From: a virus
Strand: one strand, 5' to 3'
IMG/VR virus record: IMGVR_UViG_3300024514_000008
Location: 1 to 47,541 of that record
Length of the DNA stretch: 47,541 bases
Part shown: positions 34,185 through 40,264 of the stretch, in pieces
Layout: every line of letters begins with the position of its first letter
How positions within the stretch are numbered: the first letter of the stretch is position 1
Notes under the pieces: model-generated
What the model was told of the DNA's origin: nothing
Databases searched by the model: none
The model's input: only the letters and a program-made list of their open reading frames with translations
Position numbers and translations under genes: made by a program

Positions 34185-34570
34185 ACTGCTGATGGAATCC
34201 AGGATTGATTTATTTCATCCCAAGAATAGTCTTCACCATCATTTGGATATGGTGTTGGCGGATCCCATCTACAAGTCTCTTCATTAAAAATCCATGATGG
34301 GAAATCTTTTACAGGAATAAAAGCATCTCTAATTGGATCATATAAATATCCAACTCCTGCATAATTTTTTCTAAATGGTGTACCACCTAAAAGATGAACG
34401 CCACCAACTGTATTATAAGATGTTTGTCTCCAGTTAGAATGTCCACCAGACCATTCTGTTAAAAATGCAATACCTGATCCTTCTTCATTATTAGGATCAA
34501 GGGCTTCATTAGCAACAAGTTGTACTTCTAATACAATGTTGCTTTCATCTAGTTTTGCAAAATGTGCCAT
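34181..34570 (-). CDS. Adhesin partner protein, copy 1
   Basis: This 129-aa paralogue of 28894-29271 and 31110-31508 starts MAHFAKLDESNIVLEVQLVA and contains WRQTSYNTVGGVHLLGGTPF, FRKNYAGVGYLYDPIRDAFI, FPSWIFNEETCRW and DEINQSWIPSAV. It is most like copy 3 in the GVHLLGGTPFRKNY block. It is coupled by TAATG to the glycine-rich adhesin upstream. Its stop codon lies inside the promoter of the moron-like gene. Confidence 0.8.
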   Translation of the reverse strand: MAHFAKLDESNIVLEVQLVANEALDPNNEEGSGIAFLTEWSGGHSNWRQTSYNTVGGVHLLGGTPFRKNYAGVGYLYDPIRDAFIPVKDFPSWIFNEETCRWDPPTPYPNDGEDYSWDEINQSWIPSAV

Positions 34571-35457
34571 TAGAAAGTTATACTCCCTGCCCCTGTATAT
34601 CTATAATAACGGAATCCACCACTTGTATAAGATGTTGGAGATCCAGTTGTTGATGCTGGAGTAATACTATCAGCCATTCTAACAATAACAACACCAGAGC
34701 CACCGTTACCACCAACTGTACCGCCTGGAGAAATTCCTGCTCCTCCGCCACCAGTTAATGAAGTACCAGCGCCACCTTGTGCGCTTCCTCCTCCACCAGA
34801 ACCACCGCTACCATTTGTACCAGAGTTACTTGCTCCTCCGCCACCTCCAGCATAAAATCCACCTGAACCACTAGATGTAACAGTTGCCCATGTTGACCAA
34901 GTACTTAAACCACTTCCGCCATCTCCAGCCTTATTGGCATCAGCATTTCCTCCAGCGGTTCCAGCGCCTCCGCCTCCGCCACCACGACGTGCATTAGCGT
35001 TATTTGTATTTCCTCCAGGGTTACCGTATCCTGTTGCATTTCCCTCTGCGCTACTAAAGTTTGTTTGTGTTGAGTTTCCAGGTGTACCGCAGTCTTCTCC
35101 GCCACCTGCACCAGATCCACCACTAACTGTTAAGCCACCGCAACCTGCTCCTGCACCACCATATGCAGTAAAATTAGAAAAAGTTGAATTACCGCCATTA
35201 GATCCACTTGTTTTATTATATCCAGCACCTGTACCGCCAGATCCTACAGAAATTGAATATTGTGTTCCTATTGCTGCTGTGAATGTATCTGAATATACAA
35301 CACCACCCGCACCGCCACCACCTGCGCCACCCATATTACCTTGACCAGCGCCACCGCCAGCAACCATAAGAACAGAAATTATTTTTCCTGATGCGCCACC
35401 ATTAAATCTACCAAAACCTCTTGCAGATGCACCACCACGAGTTCCAATTAATGGCAT
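34570..35457 (-). CDS. Glycine-rich adhesin, copy 1
   Basis: This 295-aa protein starts MPLIGTRGGASARGFGRFN. Polyglycine segments run from residue 33 to 255 (VLMVAGGGAGQGNMGGAGGG, RRGGGGGGAGTAGGN, AGGGGGASNSGTNGSGGSGG). A strand GSGVVIVRMADSI and the end GGFRYYRYTGAGSITF match the closing segment of copy 3 (SVTF). AGGGGAG precedes the ATG. It follows the 382-aa fibre by 11 bp, the same order (fibre, adhesin, partner) as in the copy 3 set. Confidence 0.82.
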   Translation of the reverse strand: MPLIGTRGGASARGFGRFNGGASGKIISVLMVAGGGAGQGNMGGAGGGGAGGVVYSDTFTAAIGTQYSISVGSGGTGAGYNKTSGSNGGNSTFSNFTAYGGAGAGCGGLTVSGGSGAGGGEDCGTPGNSTQTNFSSAEGNATGYGNPGGNTNNANARRGGGGGGAGTAGGNADANKAGDGGSGLSTWSTWATVTSSGSGGFYAGGGGGASNSGTNGSGGSGGGGSAQGGAGTSLTGGGGAGISPGGTVGGNGGSGVVIVRMADSITPASTTGSPTSYTSGGFRYYRYTGAGSITF

Positions 35458-35468
35458 CAGTATCTCCC

Positions 35469-36617
35469 CTATGCAAACTTAGATTGTGAAGCAAATGCTG
35501 TGAAAGCAGCGTTTCCTGTCTTTACAATTGTAATTGAATAAATATCTACTGAAGAAGTGTTTCCTGAAGAAGGGGCAGTTCCACCTTGCCACTTTGGAGT
35601 AACAGATGCTCCATCAACCTGGAATCCTGACTGATAATATGCTGTTGCGCCATTTGTAGTTAGCAAAGCAATTGTCAAAGACTGTCCAGTTGACATAACA
35701 GTATTAAGGCTTGTTGTAGCATCTCCACGAACATTTAATGTCCAGTTGCTTGTATTGCTTGCTGTAATATATGTAACTGCTCCATTTGTCAAAACATCAT
35801 AAGTTGTTGTTGCTGTAGGAGCAGATGTTGATACAGTAACTTTTTCAAGTAACTGTTGAATATTTGTTGTACCAGTAATAGTTGGACCAGTAATAGTTGG
35901 TGATGTTAATGTCTTTGCTGACATTGTTAAAGTATTATTTGTTGTTGCAACTACTGTTGTATCTACCGCCAAAGAAACAGTACCAGATGTTCCGCCACCT
36001 GTTAAACCTGTTGAGGCTGTAACTCCTAAAATATCTCCTGGAGGAGTAATCCATTCAAGTCCACTTGTTGTTGATGAGTTAACAGAAAGAACATATCCAT
36101 TAGTTGCTGCAACATTCAAAACAGAAGCAGTATCATTTGCAGTACCAACTATGATATCTCCTTTAGCATTAATTACTGATTGTGGAATAAAAGGATTATC
36201 TGTAATTGTTGCTGCATCTTTATCTACCCAAACAAGACCTGTTGTTAATCCAGATGTTGGAGCAGAGTTTGTAAAAATTGCTGTAGCAGATGTTGGTGCT
36301 CCACCAATTGTACCGTCAGAATCTACCCAGATAAAGCCGTCTGGAATTTCTGCAGGAGTAAAATCTCCTGGTACTGGCTGAGTATTATTTACTTCTCCAC
36401 CTGATGATGGACGATTTTCAAGATCTGTGATATCTGCCTGAATATCATAAATAGTTTTTGCCATAGATGGCGTAACAAGATTGTTTGCAGATGTATTTGC
36501 TGGATCATATGAGTAAGATCCGTAGTGATAAGCACGTAGTGCTGCTTGAATGTCTGCTGCATCAGCATATCCTGGGATTGCTGTTGGAATTAACACTCCG
36601 ATTGATTCTGTTGCCAT
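35469..36617 (-). CDS. Tail fibre protein, 382 aa
   Basis: Residues 1-80 form an N-terminal domain with helical AADIQAALRAYHYGSYSYD and DIQADITDLENRP. Residues 85-190 hold GFIWVDSDGTIGGAP and GLVWVDKDAATITDNPF, paired repeats also found in other fibre proteins. The C-terminal 190 residues, from GVTASTGLTGGGTSG, are the twin of the 298-aa fibre (30176-31072), including identical DNA stretches. The end FTAFASQSKFA parallels that gene's end. GAGAGG precedes the ATG. Confidence 0.85.
   Translation of the reverse strand: MATESIGVLIPTAIPGYADAADIQAALRAYHYGSYSYDPANTSANNLVTPSMAKTIYDIQADITDLENRPSSGGEVNNTQPVPGDFTPAEIPDGFIWVDSDGTIGGAPTSATAIFTNSAPTSGLTTGLVWVDKDAATITDNPFIPQSVINAKGDIIVGTANDTASVLNVAATNGYVLSVNSSTTSGLEWITPPGDILGVTASTGLTGGGTSGTVSLAVDTTVVATTNNTLTMSAKTLTSPTITGPTITGTTNIQQLLEKVTVSTSAPTATTTYDVLTNGAVTYITASNTSNWTLNVRGDATTSLNTVMSTGQSLTIALLTTNGATAYYQSGFQVDGASVTPKWQGGTAPSSGNTSSVDIYSITIVKTGNAAFTAFASQSKFA
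35581..35617. repeat. 37-bp exact direct repeat, copy 2
   Basis: Identical to 30288-30324; it encodes the shared fibre-tip stretch. Confidence 0.9.
35959..36026. repeat. 68-bp exact direct repeat, copy 2
   Basis: Identical to 30660-30727; it encodes the shared shaft segment. Flanking DNA is diverged, so identity is confined to this block. Confidence 0.92.
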
Positions 36618-36634
36618 TAGGTCACCTCTCCAAA

Positions 36635-36643
36635 ATTATACCA
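36635..36643 (-). promoter_or_regulatory. Extended -10 element TGGTATAAT
   Basis: It lies 17 nt upstream of the 382-aa fibre ATG, with GAGAGG between. Confidence 0.5.
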
Positions 36644-36646
36644 TAA

Positions 36647-37225
36647 TTATGATACCGTTGGAGCCTCAACGATACTGATATGGAAATGTACAGTAACTGG
36701 CTCGTCAAGTCCTGACCAAGCACTGCTTACATATTCTATGGCTTCAAGATTAATAACTAAGTTATCTCCAGATCCTACAAGTGGTGGAATCTGCATTGCT
36801 GAAGCAACTGGATTTGTATGTGCAATGCTGTACTGAACACTAAAGTTTTCTGCAGTAAGCGGGGTACCAGTAACAGTAACAATGTCTGCAATTGGAATAA
36901 CTACTTCTGCACTGCCTGACTCAAATGTAACATCATAGTTAGTTGAGTAAACAGCAGGATAAATGTCAAGAACCTCTACCCAAGAGTTTCCTCCTGGAGA
37001 AGCCTGATACTGATAAATATAACCTAGTTCTCCACCAGGTGATGTATTTATATATAAATCATTAAGGTTAGGCGTTTGTCCAATATCTATAATATTTGGA
37101 TTTCCTACCCCAACAAAAAATTGGCTTCCACGAGTTCCTTGTGGTCCAATATCAACCAATACCTCAACAATTGGTGGTGGACCAAGAACTGTAATATCGT
37201 CGTTAGAAAGTAATACCTCTGGCAT
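36647..37225 (-). CDS. Fibre-module virion protein, unknown
   Basis: This 192-aa protein begins MPEVLLSNDDITVLGPPPIV and EVLVDIGPQGTRGSQFFVGV; the GPQGTRG stretch is collagen-like. The remainder is beta-rich (VTFESGSAEVVIPIADIVTV, NFSVQYSIAHTNPV, PVTVHFHISIVEAPTVS). A region GELGYIYQYQASPGGNSWVE resembles the generic YQYxxxxxxWxx turn of fibre collars. It is coupled to the Ig-like gene upstream by TAATG. Confidence 0.68.
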   Translation of the reverse strand: MPEVLLSNDDITVLGPPPIVEVLVDIGPQGTRGSQFFVGVGNPNIIDIGQTPNLNDLYINTSPGGELGYIYQYQASPGGNSWVEVLDIYPAVYSTNYDVTFESGSAEVVIPIADIVTVTGTPLTAENFSVQYSIAHTNPVASAMQIPPLVGSGDNLVINLEAIEYVSSAWSGLDEPVTVHFHISIVEAPTVS

Positions 37226-37572
37226 TATGCAGCACCTGTGACTTGTTCTGTTACCGTAATTGTGCCAGTGATTAAAGTGTAAATAACAGAAGGTCCAGAT
37301 GTAATTTCAACGTCATAAACGTATGTGCCAGCATCTAAAGTAGATCCAACACCTGGCAGAATTGTACAAGTAACAATATCGTTTGTAGAATCTACAACAG
37401 CCTGTGCTTCAACACTGTATGTAGGATTATCACCACGGCTAGTTGCAATAAAAAAATCTGCGCTAAACCCTGTTAGATCAAAAGCAGATCCATCAGAATT
37501 TTTTGGGCGGATAACAAATTCATTTGTATCGCCTTTATAGTAACTAAAATTATATGTACCTGGAAATGCCAT
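37225..37572 (-). CDS. Ig-like baseplate/fibre-attachment protein (BppU-type), copy B
   Basis: This 115-aa single beta sandwich shows YYKGDTNEFVIRPKNSDGSA, DLTGFSADFFIATSRGDNPT, LDAGTYVYDVEITSG and VIYTLITGTITVTEQVTG. This is the same order (GDT strand, DLTG turn, R-containing strand, YDVE strand, GTITV ending) as copies A and C. It is coupled on both sides (TAATG) to the 32-aa and 192-aa genes. Confidence 0.75.
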   Translation of the reverse strand: MAFPGTYNFSYYKGDTNEFVIRPKNSDGSAFDLTGFSADFFIATSRGDNPTYSVEAQAVVDSTNDIVTCTILPGVGSTLDAGTYVYDVEITSGPSVIYTLITGTITVTEQVTGAA

Positions 37573-37670
37573 TATGCTCTCACCTTATAAACCTTATTGT
37601 CGACTTTAATTAAAGGTGGAAGTTCTGGACGTGGGCTACTAACCTTAATGACTGGCGGTAGATTTGTCAT
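37572..37670 (-). CDS. 32-aa proline-rich peptide with IKV repeats
   Basis: This 32-aa frame starts at 37670. It contains LPPVIKVSSPRP and LPPLIKVDNKVYKV, an approximate repeat of LPPxIKV. It overlaps the stop of the 141-aa gene (ATGA) and the start of the 115-aa gene (TAATG), with GGAGG upstream, so it is embedded in a coupled series. It may be a short virion linker or plug; I do not recognise a family. Confidence 0.65.
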   Translation of the reverse strand: MTNLPPVIKVSSPRPELPPLIKVDNKVYKVRA

Positions 37671-38092
37671 AGACTTCCTCCTGGAGTTACATTACCTAAT
37701 ACACATATTGTACCAATAACTGGTGTCCAAATTATATCTTCTGCAGTTACTCCACTAACAGTTTCATTTGGAATTGTTACTTGTAAATCAAATGGTAATT
37801 CGGCAACAATATTTTTATATCCTGTTCCCCAATTTTCTGTAATACAACCATCAACGCTAATTGTTACAGATCCTGTTGTAGCCTCTACTGGCAAGTTGTC
37901 TAAGACATTACCTAGCGGATCATATGAAGTTGCCTTATAGGTCCAGCCAGACGTGTCAAAAGAGGTAGTTTCATCAATCTCTAAAAAGTCAATTGTTAAA
38001 CTTCCATTACTTCCACGTACAACTTTCCACTGAACATTAACTGGTTCAGCACCGAATTGTTCAAGAGATGTAGCGCAGGAAGAACATGCCAT
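37667..38092 (-). CDS. Ig-like baseplate/fibre-attachment protein (BppU-type), copy C
   Basis: This 141-aa protein opens MACSSCATSLEQFGAEPVNV, with a CSSC pair near the start. The sandwich pattern NVQWKVVRGSNGSLTIDFLE, DTSGWTYKATSYDP, LPFDLQVTIPN and IIWTPVIGTICVLGNVTPGG parallels copies A and B. It is the first minus-strand gene of the structural region; 8 nt separate TATAAT from its ATG and no Shine-Dalgarno is present, so the mRNA is probably leaderless. Confidence 0.72.
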   Translation of the reverse strand: MACSSCATSLEQFGAEPVNVQWKVVRGSNGSLTIDFLEIDETTSFDTSGWTYKATSYDPLGNVLDNLPVEATTGSVTISVDGCITENWGTGYKNIVAELPFDLQVTIPNETVSGVTAEDIIWTPVIGTICVLGNVTPGGSL

Positions 38093-38100
38093 AATGTTTG

Positions 38101-38109
38101 ATTATATCA
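38101..38109 (-). promoter_or_regulatory. Extended -10 TGATATAAT, leaderless, first structural gene
   Basis: It lies 8 nt before the ATG of the 141-aa gene, facing away from the stem-loop at 38119-38172. Confidence 0.55.
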
Positions 38110-38118
38110 CAAAATAAG

Positions 38119-38172
38119 GCTGAACACCCTAGGGGCAGTGGGGGTGGGTAGAGAGCAACCTAGGGTGCCAGC
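38119..38172. promoter_or_regulatory. Large imperfect palindrome between divergent genes
   Basis: CACCCTAGG (38125-38133) and CCTAGGGTG (38159-38167) form a perfect 9-bp inverted repeat; outer GCTG (38119-38122) and CAGC (38169-38172) extend it. The 25-nt loop is G-rich. It lies between the promoters of the minus-strand structural genes and the plus-strand 238-aa gene, so it could be an operator, an insulating terminator or a replication/recombination site. Confidence 0.65.
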
Positions 38173-38175
38173 AAT

Positions 38176-38204
38176 TTGAATTATAACATTATTTGTGCTA
38201 GAAT
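38176..38204 (+). promoter_or_regulatory. Promoter of the plus-strand moron-like gene
   Basis: -35 TTGAAT (38176-38181), 17-bp spacer, extended -10 TGC-TAGAAT (38199-38204). AAGGGGG lies before the ATG. Confidence 0.7.
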
Positions 38205-38220
38205 TTACTAAGGGGGTAAT

Positions 38221-38937
38221 ATGAAAGAAATTATTTTTTATCCAAGTTCTAAACTTGTAGAAGAAGTTGTTCCTGCACCTAAAAAAGTAGAGATTCCAGA
38301 CTGGTATAAAAAAATTCCTAGTTACGAAGATATTTCTGGTGTGCCTAAAGGTACTATGATTGTAGAAAATAATGATATTAATACAACGGCAAAAACATGT
38401 ATGCCATTTTTAGATTCTTTTACAAGTGGGTATACTTTTAATCTTTGGGCAGATATACAAATTAGACAAGTAAATGGCGGTCCAAGAATTACTTGGCTTC
38501 ATAAAGAAGAAGAGTTAAGACAAGTCGAAAGTAGAAGCGTTCCAAGCCATATGCCTGTTCCTGTTGGATTTGAACCATTAATTTTTAGTTGGTGGAGTCA
38601 TTGGGGAATTAAGACACCCAAAGGATATAGTTGTTTATTTACGCACCCGCTTAATCGCTCAGATCTTCCTTTTATAACAACAAGCGGAATTATGGATACT
38701 GATGAGTGGGGCATTTGGGGAAATCAGCCATTCTATCTACAAAAAGGTTTTGAAGGTGTAATCCCCGCTGGAACTCCAATTATCCACGTATTACCGTTTA
38801 AGCGTGATGACTGGCGTGGAGTACAAGATAAAACTGGAAAACTTATGGAATGGGCTAATTACGAAAAGACCAGGCAAAATTCTAAATTCAGAGGTTACTA
38901 CAAAAATAAGTATTGGAAAAAGAAAAATTACCAGTGA
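38221..38937 (+). CDS. Moron-like protein of unknown function, copy B
   Basis: This 238-aa paralogue of 33399-34139 shares IPDWYKK, KTCMPFLDSFTSGYTF, IKTPKGYSCLFTHPLNRSD, GIMDTDEWG and GVIPAGTPIIHVLPFKRDDW. The two diverge in residues 45-115 and at their basic C-termini. It lies on the strand opposite to the structural genes, has its own extended -10 promoter and faces into the accessory arm. Homologues occur in aquatic phages; the function is unknown. The conserved Cys, aromatic and Asp residues are consistent with an enzyme, which is only a guess. Confidence 0.8.
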   Translation: MKEIIFYPSSKLVEEVVPAPKKVEIPDWYKKIPSYEDISGVPKGTMIVENNDINTTAKTCMPFLDSFTSGYTFNLWADIQIRQVNGGPRITWLHKEEELRQVESRSVPSHMPVPVGFEPLIFSWWSHWGIKTPKGYSCLFTHPLNRSDLPFITTSGIMDTDEWGIWGNQPFYLQKGFEGVIPAGTPIIHVLPFKRDDWRGVQDKTGKLMEWANYEKTRQNSKFRGYYKNKYWKKKNYQ

Positions 38938-38981
38938 TATTAAAAGTTATCAAAAAGTTATAAAGAAAACCAGGAATTGAC

Positions 38982-39010
38982 TTGACAAGCCAGGATATTA
39001 AGTGTATAAT
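38982..39010 (+). promoter_or_regulatory. Consensus sigma-A promoter facing a non-coding hairpin
   Basis: TTGACA (38982-38987), exactly 17 bp, TATAAT (39005-39010). It matches the sigma-70/sigma-A consensus at all twelve positions, the best promoter in the window. No ORF with a start codon follows before the convergent holin-like gene. Confidence 0.85.
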
Positions 39011-39013
39011 TTA

Positions 39014-39065
39014 AATATATAAAGAAAAAAGAAATATCTTAATAAATTAAATATCTTTATATATT
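39014..39065 (+). ncRNA. Candidate small or antisense RNA hairpin
   Basis: AATATATAAAGA (39014-39025) is the perfect reverse complement of TCTTTATATATT (39054-39065). A direct repeat AAATATCTT (39032-39040, 39049-39057) lies between. The predicted transcript starts near 39017 and, if it continues, becomes antisense to the holin-like gene. An RNA product is inferred only from promoter quality and absence of an ORF; the AT-rich stem is weak. Confidence 0.4.
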
Positions 39066-39085
39066 ATATATATAGTAAATAGTAA

Positions 39086-39313
39086 TTATTTGCTAGGGTG
39101 ATCTTTAAGATGGTCAATCATTAAATCAAACACTTTATCCATTTTATCTTCAAGCCGTGTAACCTGATCTTTTAAACTTGATCCAGAATTTGGCTTAAGT
39201 TCGGACAAAATCTCTTCGACGTATTTTTTCACAATCCACCTCGCACCTACTCCGACAATGCCAATTATGGACAAAACCGTTAAAATCATTCCAGCCCAAT
39301 CTTGTGCAGTCAT
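39086..39313 (-). CDS. Holin candidate, single transmembrane segment plus coiled coil
   Basis: This 75-aa protein is read from ATG 39313; the longer frame to 39412 has an unlikely N-terminus. Residues 5-27 (WAGMILTVLSIIGIVGVGA) form one membrane helix, followed by RWIVKKYVEEIL and a charged coiled coil with LKDQVTRLEDKMDKVFDLMI. Small proteins of this layout act as holins or holin partners in actinophages. TGATATAAT (39321-39329) ends 7 nt before the ATG, so it is probably leaderless. The convergent consensus promoter at 38982 could produce antisense RNA over its 3' end. Confidence 0.6.
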   Translation of the reverse strand: MTAQDWAGMILTVLSIIGIVGVGARWIVKKYVEEILSELKPNSGSSLKDQVTRLEDKMDKVFDLMIDHLKDHPSK

Positions 39314-39320
39314 GAAATGA

Positions 39321-39329
39321 ATTATATCA
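39321..39329 (-). promoter_or_regulatory. Extended -10 TGATATAAT, leaderless, holin-like gene
   Basis: Seven bases separate TATAAT from the ATG, and no Shine-Dalgarno is visible. Confidence 0.55.
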
Positions 39330-39433
39330 TTATTTGAGATAAAATTCGGCGGGTATAAACCGAAGCCGAAAATAGAGTTACAAACCTTCCTATAGACAAA
39401 CAATGTATGCAAGCATACACTATGTCTAGAAAG

Positions 39434-39462
39434 TTGTGTTTATCTCTGGCATAGGCTATAAT
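39434..39462 (+). promoter_or_regulatory. Promoter of the 28-aa membrane peptide and zinc protein
   Basis: -35 TTGTGT (39434-39439), 17 bp, -10 TATAAT (39457-39462). It lies six bases before the ATG at 39469. Confidence 0.7.
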
Positions 39463-39468
39463 TAAAGG

Positions 39469-39555
39469 ATGTGGGAGTTTTTGTTAGAAATGAGCATTGC
39501 TCTGATAATTAGTATTGGCATATGGAGTATTATTAAAAATGTCTTCAGACAATAA
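39469..39555 (+). CDS. 28-aa single-span membrane peptide
   Basis: MWEFLLEMSIALIISIGIWS then IIKNVFRQ: the middle is one hydrophobic helix flanked by Glu and by Lys/Arg. The ATG begins 6 nt after the -10, so the mRNA is probably leaderless. It overlaps the next gene's start by 17 bases in another frame. It could be a second lysis or membrane-active peptide; its small size leaves real doubt. Confidence 0.5.
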   Translation: MWEFLLEMSIALIISIGIWSIIKNVFRQ

Positions 39556-39745
39556 GGATGTTACACCTTGGGATTTAATTAATGGTTCTCCAAGATCGCC
39601 AGAAGAATTGGCTGCATACCGCCTTGAAATATGCAGAGGTTGTGAACATTTTTCTAAATTATCCCAGAGATGTAAAAAGTGTGGATGTTTTATGAAATTA
39701 AAAACACAATTAGAAAAAGCATATTGTCCTATAGGGAAATGGTAG
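39539..39745 (+). CDS. Zinc-ribbon small protein (DUF6171-like)
   Basis: This 68-aa protein starts MSSDNKDVTPWDLINGSP. Cys pattern: CRGC near 36, KKCGCFMKLK near 49 and a final CPIGKW. The series CxxC...CxC...CP with KW at the end fits the small zinc-ribbon family seen in many aquatic phages. No Shine-Dalgarno is evident; translation may follow from the overlapping upstream peptide. Likely a nucleic-acid or protein-binding accessory factor, but its role is unknown. Confidence 0.75.
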   Translation: MSSDNKDVTPWDLINGSPRSPEELAAYRLEICRGCEHFSKLSQRCKKCGCFMKLKTQLEKAYCPIGKW

Positions 39746-39825
39746 TTATCCCCAGGACTGTTGTTGTAGATATGCCATGTAGTTTAAAAATATAAAAATT
39801 GCTAGTAATAATACCGCCGCAAATT

Positions 39826-39984
39826 TCAAATAGACCACCAGCCCTGTAATGTGGCTTTTCCAGATGCGATCCATTCTCTATGTAACTCTGCTTGATATGC
39901 CCAATCTAGTTTATGTGTATACCCGCCACAAATAGGGCAAATCTCTTCTTCCATTTCTTGATATACATGTTTGCAAAAGGTCAT
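39826..39984 (-). CDS. 52-aa zinc-knuckle protein
   Basis: Read from ATG 39984 (MTFCKHVYQEMEEEICPICG); a longer frame upstream overlaps the 60-aa gene and looks artificial. It carries C-x2-H then CPICGGYTH, and an aromatic tail (QAELHREWIASGKATLQGWW). The motif CxxC with a nearby Cys and His suggests one zinc site. TGCTATAAT lies 6 nt before the ATG, without a Shine-Dalgarno, so the mRNA is probably leaderless. Function unknown. Confidence 0.68.
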   Translation of the reverse strand: MTFCKHVYQEMEEEICPICGGYTHKLDWAYQAELHREWIASGKATLQGWWSI

Positions 39985-39990
39985 GTTTTT

Positions 39991-40019
39991 ATTATAGCAA
40001 AAATCTGAAAATTTTTCTA
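39991..40019 (-). promoter_or_regulatory. Promoter of the 52-aa zinc gene
   Basis: -35 TAGAAA (40019-40014), 17-bp spacer, extended -10 TGC-TATAAT (39996-39991), leaderless spacing. Confidence 0.6.
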
Positions 40020-40081
40020 AGATGTATGATGCATGATTTATAAAAATAAAAATAAAAAAAATAGTGAGCACACCACAAGGA

Positions 40082-40264
40082 TCAGCGCAAAGGCGCTGTA
40101 CCCTGTAGGTATCCGTCAATTCCTAAAATATCACATGTAATTTTTACACGTTGATTTTTCTTTAGTGACTTTTTGTATAAGTCAATAAAATAAAATACAT
40201 TTTCTTTAGTTGGCAATTCCATTGTGCTGGTGTTGCCTGCCATGCTTGTTATTGTTAGTTTCAT
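40082..40264 (-). CDS. 60-aa protein, paralogue of 43116-43298
   Basis: Starts MKLTITSMAGNTSTMELPTK and ends VKITCDILGIDGYLQGTAPL. The C-terminal block VKITCDILGIDGYLQG is closely related to VKISCDLLGVRGTLKG in the plus-strand gene at 43116. The whole length and the LP-K/S start of the central helix (NVFYFIDLYKKS) also agree. Its start lies inside the 3' end of the 57-aa gene in another frame, with AAAGGAAAG upstream. Function unknown. A CAGCGC/GCGCTG hairpin lies at its stop. Confidence 0.75.
   Translation of the reverse strand: MKLTITSMAGNTSTMELPTKENVFYFIDLYKKSLKKNQRVKITCDILGIDGYLQGTAPLR
40083..40098 (-). terminator. Possible terminator of the tiny-gene group
   Basis: CAGCGC and GCGCTG form a perfect 6-bp stem with a 4-nt loop across the stop codon of the 60-aa gene. 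The nearest U-rich run (TTTTTTTT) is about 20 nt further on, so intrinsic termination is uncertain. Confidence 0.4.

Noticed and set aside
39826-40119. 97-codon ORF extending the 52-aa zinc gene
   Set aside because: The extra N-terminus overlaps the 60-aa gene and the promoter at 39991; the shorter ATG has the leaderless -10.
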